In this document: positions 59,795 through 64,000 of the stretch, one piece after another
Position numbering within the stretch: position 1 is the stretch's first letter
Layout: each line of letters begins with the position of its first letter
Translations under genes and position numbers: made by a program
From: Cohnella sp. AR92
GTDB taxonomy: Bacteria; Bacillota; Bacilli; Paenibacillales; Paenibacillaceae
Assembly: GCF_003990975.1 (NCBI RefSeq)
Contig: NZ_RZJR01000005.1
Span: 3,869-67,868 of the forward strand
Direction: 5' to 3'
DNA: 64,000 nucleotides
Notes under the pieces: model-generated
The model's database searches: none
Told to the model about the DNA's origin: nothing
Seen by the model: only the letters and a program-made list of their open reading frames with translations

Positions 59795-60753
59795 TCCACT
59801 TGAACGATCGCCATATCACCCGGATCGGCACTCCTTGGCGCGAGCTGCAGGAACAAGTCGAGGCCGTCCTCCGGCTTCAAGGCACTTCCGAGGTCGTTCA
59901 GCCGCTGAAGCCTTACCTTCGATTCCGCGACCCGCGGAACCGCATCATCGCCATGCCCGCCTTCGTCGGAGGAGAGATCGAAGCCAGCGGCATCAAGTGG
60001 ATCGCGAGCTTCCCCGGCAATCTGGAGCGCGGGCTGCCTCGCGCCCACAACACGCTGATCATGAACGATCCGTCCACCGGCGCCCCGATCGCTTTCATCC
60101 GCAGCGACCGGCTAAGCGCCATCCGTACGGCGGCGGTGAGCAGCCTGATGCTGGATGCCTATCTGGAGCGCAGCTCGAAGCCGGATTTCCGTGCCGGAAT
60201 CATCGGAGCCGGACCGATCGGCATCACGCATCTGCTGATGCTTCATTCGCTCTACGGCGATCGGCTCGAGGAGATTCGGGCCTACGACCTGCGGGGCATC
60301 CAGCGGAGCAAGCTGCCGCGGGAGCTGCAGCGCCGGGTCCGAATCTGCTCGGACTGGAGAGAAGTCTACGACCACTCGGATGTCTTCCTTACCTGCACCG
60401 CCTCTTCGGCACGCTACATCGATGAGCCTCCTCGTCCCGGCACCTTGCTGCTCAATGTCAGTCTTCGGGATTATCAGCCGGAGAGCGTCAGCGGATTGAA
60501 GGCGATCGTGGTCGACGATTGGCGGGAGGTATGCCGGGAGAATACGGATATCGAGCAGCTCCATCTGCTGCACGGCCTGGAAGAGAAGGACGTCTTGACG
60601 CTGAAGCAGATCGTCTGGACGCGCGGGCTTGAGGCCTTCCCGCCGGAGGAGCCGGTCTTCTTCAACCCGATGGGAATGGCCGCATTCGACATCGCCCTGG
60701 CGGCATTCTACCTTCGGGAGGCGAAGCGCCTAGGGATCGGCAGCCGCCTCTGA
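59791..60753 (+). CDS. sbnB: SbnB: ACEGA dehydrogenase, ornithine cyclodeaminase family
   Basis: A 320-residue NAD-dependent enzyme that oxidises ACEGA from SbnA to give L-2,3-diaminopropionate and alpha-ketoglutarate. The NAD motif is GIIGAGPIGITHLLML near residue 135, and KWIASFPGN and RSDRLSAIRTAAVSSL are typical of the ornithine cyclodeaminase/mu-crystallin fold. GTG 59791 overlaps the sbnA stop by four bases. Together with the adenylating enzyme upstream the three genes form one transcript ended by a strong terminator. Confidence 0.9.
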   Translation: MIHLNDRHITRIGTPWRELQEQVEAVLRLQGTSEVVQPLKPYLRFRDPRNRIIAMPAFVGGEIEASGIKWIASFPGNLERGLPRAHNTLIMNDPSTGAPIAFIRSDRLSAIRTAAVSSLMLDAYLERSSKPDFRAGIIGAGPIGITHLLMLHSLYGDRLEEIRAYDLRGIQRSKLPRELQRRVRICSDWREVYDHSDVFLTCTASSARYIDEPPRPGTLLLNVSLRDYQPESVSGLKAIVVDDWREVCRENTDIEQLHLLHGLEEKDVLTLKQIVWTRGLEAFPPEEPVFFNPMGMAAFDIALAAFYLREAKRLGIGSRL

Positions 60754-60780
60754 ATTCGATAACCGCCTCTCATCGACGAT

Positions 60781-60806
60781 GAAGCCCGCCGGCGCCGGCG
60801 GGCTTC
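60781..60806. terminator. Bidirectional terminator after sbnB
   Basis: A perfect G+C-rich palindrome (gaagcccgccggc / gccggcgggcttc) followed by tcttctt, between sbnB and the convergent hydrolase gene. Confidence 0.88.
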
Positions 60807-60811
60807 TCTTC

Positions 60812-61672
60812 TTAAGCGCGGAACTCCCCTTCCCGGCACTCCTTCAGGAATTGCGCCGTGATGGAGATCGCTTGATCCAGCTCGGTCGACGCCCCCAAGA
60901 AAGGATGGGTCGTGTTGAAAGCATGGTCTGCGCCTGCCACGAGGACATGGCGCTGATGAGGCGCCGCATCGCGCAGCTGTCGGCTTCCTCTTAATATTTG
61001 CTCCGAATCCCGCTCTCCTTGGACGAACAGAGCCGGAAGCCGCAGCTTGCCCATCTGGTCTAGGATGTGGTAACGCTCCTTATTCCGGTCGAGATCCTCG
61101 AACAAGCCGGCACGGATCGGCATTTGGTTGCCCGTTCGCGGATCGTGCACGTAGCCGATGCCCTCGCGCAGCACCTTCTCCCGGAACTCTTCCGGGAACA
61201 GGTAGCAGACCGCGTTCCCGTTCCAGGAGACGATGCCCTTCACTTCCGGATGCGCGGCGGCATACAGGTCCGTGGCCGCCGCGCCCCGGCTGAACCCGAG
61301 CAAGAAGAGCTCCTCGGGGAGAACGCGGTCGGGGAGAGGCAGCTCGCCCGCCCGCAGCGCGTCGACGATCGCCGACAAGTCGGCCTGCTCCTGGCTGAAC
61401 GTGTTATAGCCGAACTTCTCCAACTCGTCGTAATCGGTCTCCTTCACGCCGTTAAGCGAGAAGTTAAAGGTGATGACGAGGTAACCGGCGCGTGCGAAGC
61501 TCTCCGCCGCATAAGGGATGAACCCCCAATCCTTAAACCCCTTGAAGCCGTGGGCCATGATCAGAACCGGCCTTCTTCCTGAGCCATCCAACGCCCTGAC
61601 CTCGCCGCGAACGACAAGGTCTTCTCCCAAAGCCAGCTCGAACGGCTCTTTGCGGATGCCATTGTCTTGCAT
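60812..61672 (-). CDS. Alpha/beta hydrolase, dienelactone hydrolase-like
   Basis: A 286-residue soluble alpha/beta-fold hydrolase. The oxyanion region reads LIMAHGFKGFKDWGF near residue 36, the nucleophile elbow LLGFSRGAAATD near residue 125 (G-x-S-x-G), the acid LFVQGERDSEQIL near residue 225 and the histidine AGADHAFNTTHPF near residue 257. The substrate is unknown; ester or peptide hydrolysis are both possible. ATG 61672 with gaggaggggatc is the start; upstream reading passes through two palindromic repeats and is not credible. It converges on the sbn operon. Confidence 0.87.
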   Translation of the reverse strand: MQDNGIRKEPFELALGEDLVVRGEVRALDGSGRRPVLIMAHGFKGFKDWGFIPYAAESFARAGYLVITFNFSLNGVKETDYDELEKFGYNTFSQEQADLSAIVDALRAGELPLPDRVLPEELFLLGFSRGAAATDLYAAAHPEVKGIVSWNGNAVCYLFPEEFREKVLREGIGYVHDPRTGNQMPIRAGLFEDLDRNKERYHILDQMGKLRLPALFVQGERDSEQILRGSRQLRDAAPHQRHVLVAGADHAFNTTHPFLGASTELDQAISITAQFLKECREGEFRA

Positions 61673-61738
61673 GAGCGATCCCCTCCTCTTGTAATTCAAT
61701 CTCATGAATTCCGCCGCGAGTCGCTCCCAGAGGGCCGT

Positions 61739-61765
61739 GTTATTGCGATTTCGGCAATAACGCCA
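61739..61765. repeat. REP-like palindromic repeat, copy 1
   Basis: A 27-bp element with dyad gttattgc / gcaataac around a seven-base centre gatttcg, followed by gcca. It recurs exactly at 61791. Confidence 0.8.
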
Positions 61766-61790
61766 CGTCGGTTCGCCCGCCAAGGACCAA

Positions 61791-61817
61791 GTTATTGCGA
61801 TTTCGGCAATAACGCCA
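61791..61817. repeat. REP-like palindromic repeat, copy 2
   Basis: Exact copy of the 27-bp element at 61739, same orientation, 52 bp later. Confidence 0.8.
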
Positions 61818-62165
61818 TACCTTAGCGACGTCACTAACGTAATAGACTCGCACCTTCAACACTCGACGAATCCAACGCTATGCGGCGTATGCTACTCTAG
61901 CCGTCCAGCTTCGAGGTCCCCCCTGTATCGTGAAACGCTCGTCAACAAACATGACACAACACTCCCGTTATGCAAAACCATTACAGCTATGCTCCTTCGA
62001 ATACTCGTATCTTAAGCGCAAATTTGTCGAATTCAAAGCGTATTTGCCTCTTTTCGTCGAATTGCACTATGTTTTCACGTCAGAATCCTTTACAATAACA
62101 GAAAATGGCCTAAAATTTTGCATTTTCTATTCTATTTATCGATGACAAAGGGGATTAGAGCCACC
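61818..62165. other. Non-coding gap before the EAL gene
   Basis: About 350 bases of lower G+C than the surroundings. It must hold the promoter of the EAL gene, but I see no convincing -35/-10 pair. A short open frame (61930-62145) lacks a ribosome site and runs into the EAL gene; I do not support it. Confidence 0.5.
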
Positions 62166-63443
62166 GTGAACGAACACCCTTCCGCCCACTCGATACCCCT
62201 CCCTCCTCCGGAAAATCAACTTGCGGCGTTCTTCCAGCCTATCCTTGCGCTGGACAGCCGCCGAATCATCGGATACGAAGTGCTTGGCCGGCAGCTGGAC
62301 GGCGATTCCGTTCGCAGCCTCGGTCCTTTCTTCTCGGATCCCAGAGTTCCCGTATCCGAGCAGATTCGAATCGACCGTCTGCTTCGCGAGCAAGCGATCG
62401 CCAAGCTAGGCTCCATGGACGAGCCCCCGTCCATCTTCCTTAATCTGAAGCCCTCCTGGATCTACCGGCACTTCAAACAGACCGGGGAGCTGCAGACGCT
62501 GCGGATGCTGGAGCGGCACGGCATCGATCCTAGCCGCGTCTGCATCGAGATCACGGAGGAGGAGTTCCGGGGCTCCTTCAAGGAGCTGAACGAGATCATT
62601 AACCTTTATCGCGAGCAGGGCTGCCGAATCGCGATCGACGACGTCGGCTCCGACTTCAGCAGCTACGATCGGATCGCCCAGCTTCAACCGCACTTGCTCA
62701 AGGTGGATATCCACCTGATGAAGCGAAGCGCTAGCCATAACGGTTATCTCGGCGTCCTTCGCTCGTTCTCCACCCTCGCCGAGCAGATCGGGGCATCCCT
62801 GCTGGTCGAAGGAGTCGAGACCCGGCAGGACCTGCAGCGCGCGATTCAGATCGGAGCCCGCTACGTCCAAGGCTACCTCTTCTCTCCGGCGGAACCGGAG
62901 TTCCGCGCCGGGAACGAATTTGCCCCGCTGATCGAGGAGGAGCTGGAGGGGCATCGGAAGCTCCTCCACCGGACGGAGCTCTACTGGACGAATCGCGGCA
63001 AGGAACTGCTCCGTTCGATTCGCGAGAACCGGATCCGCGAAGAGCTGGAGCCGGCCGAGGAATATCTGAGGATGGAGAGCGAAGGCGAGAGCGCCGTCGG
63101 CCAAGCCTCGGACGCGGCGGACGCCATTCTGGAGAAGTGGCGTTCCCAGCTGGATTCCACCTGCTTGAGGGTCTACCTGTGCCTGGATAACGGCACGCAG
63201 CTCTCCTCCAACCATGCGCGCATGGCAGACGGCAGTTGGCGGTACGAGCGGGAATACCGCAAGTCGGACTGGAGCTGGCGGCCTTACTTCATTCCTCACC
63301 TGTCCCGGATGGATGGCCTCGCGGAATCCAGATTGTCCCCGAAGTACGCCGACCTCAACACGCGGGAGTGGATTCGCACGCTGTCGCTTCCCATCGGGAA
63401 GCGTCTTGTCCTGTTTCTGGATATGGAGGAGCCGTCGCTCTGA
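62166..63443 (+). CDS. EAL-domain protein, YkuI-like, c-di-GMP binding or hydrolysis
   Basis: A 425-residue cytoplasmic protein. Residues 15-260 are an EAL domain: GYEVLGRQ (the EAL position reads EVL), FLNLKPSW (Asn), EITEEEF (Glu), IDDVGSDFSSY (DD motif), LLKVDIHLM (Lys) and LVEGVETRQD (Glu). All metal- and base-contact residues appear kept, so activity against c-di-GMP is possible. Residues 270-425 resemble the PAS-like YkuI C-terminal domain. B. subtilis YkuI is similar in plan; it binds c-di-GMP but had little activity. GTG 62166 is favoured by aaagggga upstream. Confidence 0.85.
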   Translation: MNEHPSAHSIPLPPPENQLAAFFQPILALDSRRIIGYEVLGRQLDGDSVRSLGPFFSDPRVPVSEQIRIDRLLREQAIAKLGSMDEPPSIFLNLKPSWIYRHFKQTGELQTLRMLERHGIDPSRVCIEITEEEFRGSFKELNEIINLYREQGCRIAIDDVGSDFSSYDRIAQLQPHLLKVDIHLMKRSASHNGYLGVLRSFSTLAEQIGASLLVEGVETRQDLQRAIQIGARYVQGYLFSPAEPEFRAGNEFAPLIEEELEGHRKLLHRTELYWTNRGKELLRSIRENRIREELEPAEEYLRMESEGESAVGQASDAADAILEKWRSQLDSTCLRVYLCLDNGTQLSSNHARMADGSWRYEREYRKSDWSWRPYFIPHLSRMDGLAESRLSPKYADLNTREWIRTLSLPIGKRLVLFLDMEEPSL

Positions 63444-63659
63444 CTGCGCTTCTCCGGACTCTTCTCGGCACCCTACGCACTCTCCGTGCTGTCTGCCGCT
63501 TCCCCCGCAACTCTCTTCTCCTTGAACTTCCATAACCCCTCATTCCCTCGCTCGCTTCCCCCTCCCGCCTCCTCCTTTTCCAACTACTCTTGTTCGCTAC
63601 CCGGGCACACCTTAAATTTGATACAATGAAGGTCATGACGACAAGCGGGGGTTACCGGA

Positions 63660-64000
63660 TTGGACTACATTATTCTGGATATTGAATTCAACGGGCGCAA
63701 GTTCGCCAGCGACCTGCCGATGGAGGTCATCGAGCTGGGAGCCGTGCGGCTGGACTCTTCGCTCGCTTACGTCGACGAGTTCTCCTCGATGATCAAGCCT
63801 GTCTACTTCCCCAAGCTAAACAGCTTCCTTAAGAAAAAAACGGGCATCGCCCAGGAAGAGATCGACAGCGCGGACGGCTTCACCCAGGTGATCGGCCGGT
63901 TCAAGGAATGGCTCGACGCAAGCGAAGAGCGCCTGCTCGTCACTTGGGGCGGCGAGGACATGAAGCGCATCGTCTTCGACACGCGCATGCACAAGCTCGA
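63660..64000 (+). CDS. kapD: DEDDh 3'-5' exonuclease, KapD-like (cut by window end)
   Basis: The first 113 codons of a DnaQ-like exonuclease. LDIEFNGRKF carries the DxE metal motif, and VIELGAVRLDSS, SMIKPVYFPKLNSFLKKKTGI and LLVTWGGEDMKRI (third Asp) follow the ERI-1/KapD pattern. KapD of B. subtilis inhibits the KinA route to sporulation, so this could be another sporulation checkpoint. TTG 63660 has gcgggggttaccgga before it and tacaat at 63622-63627 may be the -10 box. The 3' part with the catalytic His lies outside the window. Confidence 0.75.
   Translation, partial: MDYIILDIEFNGRKFASDLPMEVIELGAVRLDSSLAYVDEFSSMIKPVYFPKLNSFLKKKTGIAQEEIDSADGFTQVIGRFKEWLDASEERLLVTWGGEDMKRIVFDTRMHKL

Noticed and set aside
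61930..62145. A 71-codon frame before the EAL gene
   Set aside because: No ribosome site, and it overlaps the probable promoter region; codon use unlike the neighbours.
1..64000. CRISPR arrays, prophage genes and tRNA genes
   Set aside because: I saw no regular direct repeats with unique spacers, no phage structural genes and no tRNA-like cloverleaf ends in the intergenic regions read.

Overview
The window reads as chromosomal DNA of a spore-forming Gram-positive bacterium of the Paenibacillaceae (Paenibacillus/Cohnella type). The evidence is a G+C-rich genome with AGGAGG ribosome sites, many sporulation genes (csfB, yabG, sspF, spoVG, fin, spoVT) and a gene order that follows the origin-proximal block of Bacillus subtilis: 5S rRNA, csfB, yaaO, tmk, darA, yaaR, holB, ricT, yabA, yabB, rsmI, abrB, tatD, yabE, rnmV, rsmA, yabG, veg, sspF, ispE, purR, ridA, spoVG, glmU, prs, rplY, pth, fin, mfd, and later spoVT, yabM, mazG, hup, rqcP. 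The genus is an inference from style; no search was run.

Layout. 0-0.3 kb: end of an rRNA operon (5S rRNA and terminator). 0.4-29.5 kb: conserved housekeeping and sporulation core, almost all on the plus strand, with recognisable promoters (sigma-F/G before csfB, sigma-K before yabG, sigma-H before spoVG, twin sigma-A before veg), Spo0A boxes at abrB and a c-di-AMP riboswitch before yabE. 29.4-30.5 kb: a PrsA-like foldase. 30.6-39.7 kb: an accessory block between mfd and spoVT, made of a urea/guanidine-type ABC transporter (urtABCDE) under GlnR/TnrA-like boxes, a ureohydrolase resembling the nickel-dependent guanidine hydrolases, and a CbiM/CbiN/CbiQO nickel-cobalt ECF transporter. 39.8-44.8 kb: the core resumes (spoVT to rqcP). 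44.8-46.2 kb: an IS110-family element with a strongly structured leader that may be its bridge RNA; the core gene order stops here (no yabP, yabQ, divIC).

46.4-64 kb is variable: an M1 metallopeptidase and a membrane protein; a second c-di-AMP riboswitch controlling a secreted NlpC/P60 hydrolase; an SDR dehydrogenase; a uronate-type operon (uxaC and a Gfo/Idh dehydrogenase) divergent from an AraC regulator; a siderophore-type ABC ATPase with a double Fur box; a small unknown protein; a YheC/D ATP-grasp protein; a three-gene set (PaaK-like adenylating enzyme, SbnA, SbnB) that should make and perhaps activate L-2,3-diaminopropionate; an alpha/beta hydrolase; an EAL-domain protein; and the start of a KapD-type exonuclease cut by the window end.

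How the parts fit: c-di-AMP is represented by its receptor DarA and by two riboswitches on cell-wall hydrolase genes. Nitrogen and metal supply come together in the block at 30.6-39.7 kb, where a nitrogen-regulated transporter, a metal-dependent amidino hydrolase and a nickel/cobalt importer lie in one direction. The most interesting candidates for new biology are that nickel/guanidine-type module, the IS110 leader RNA and the compact diaminopropionate cluster.
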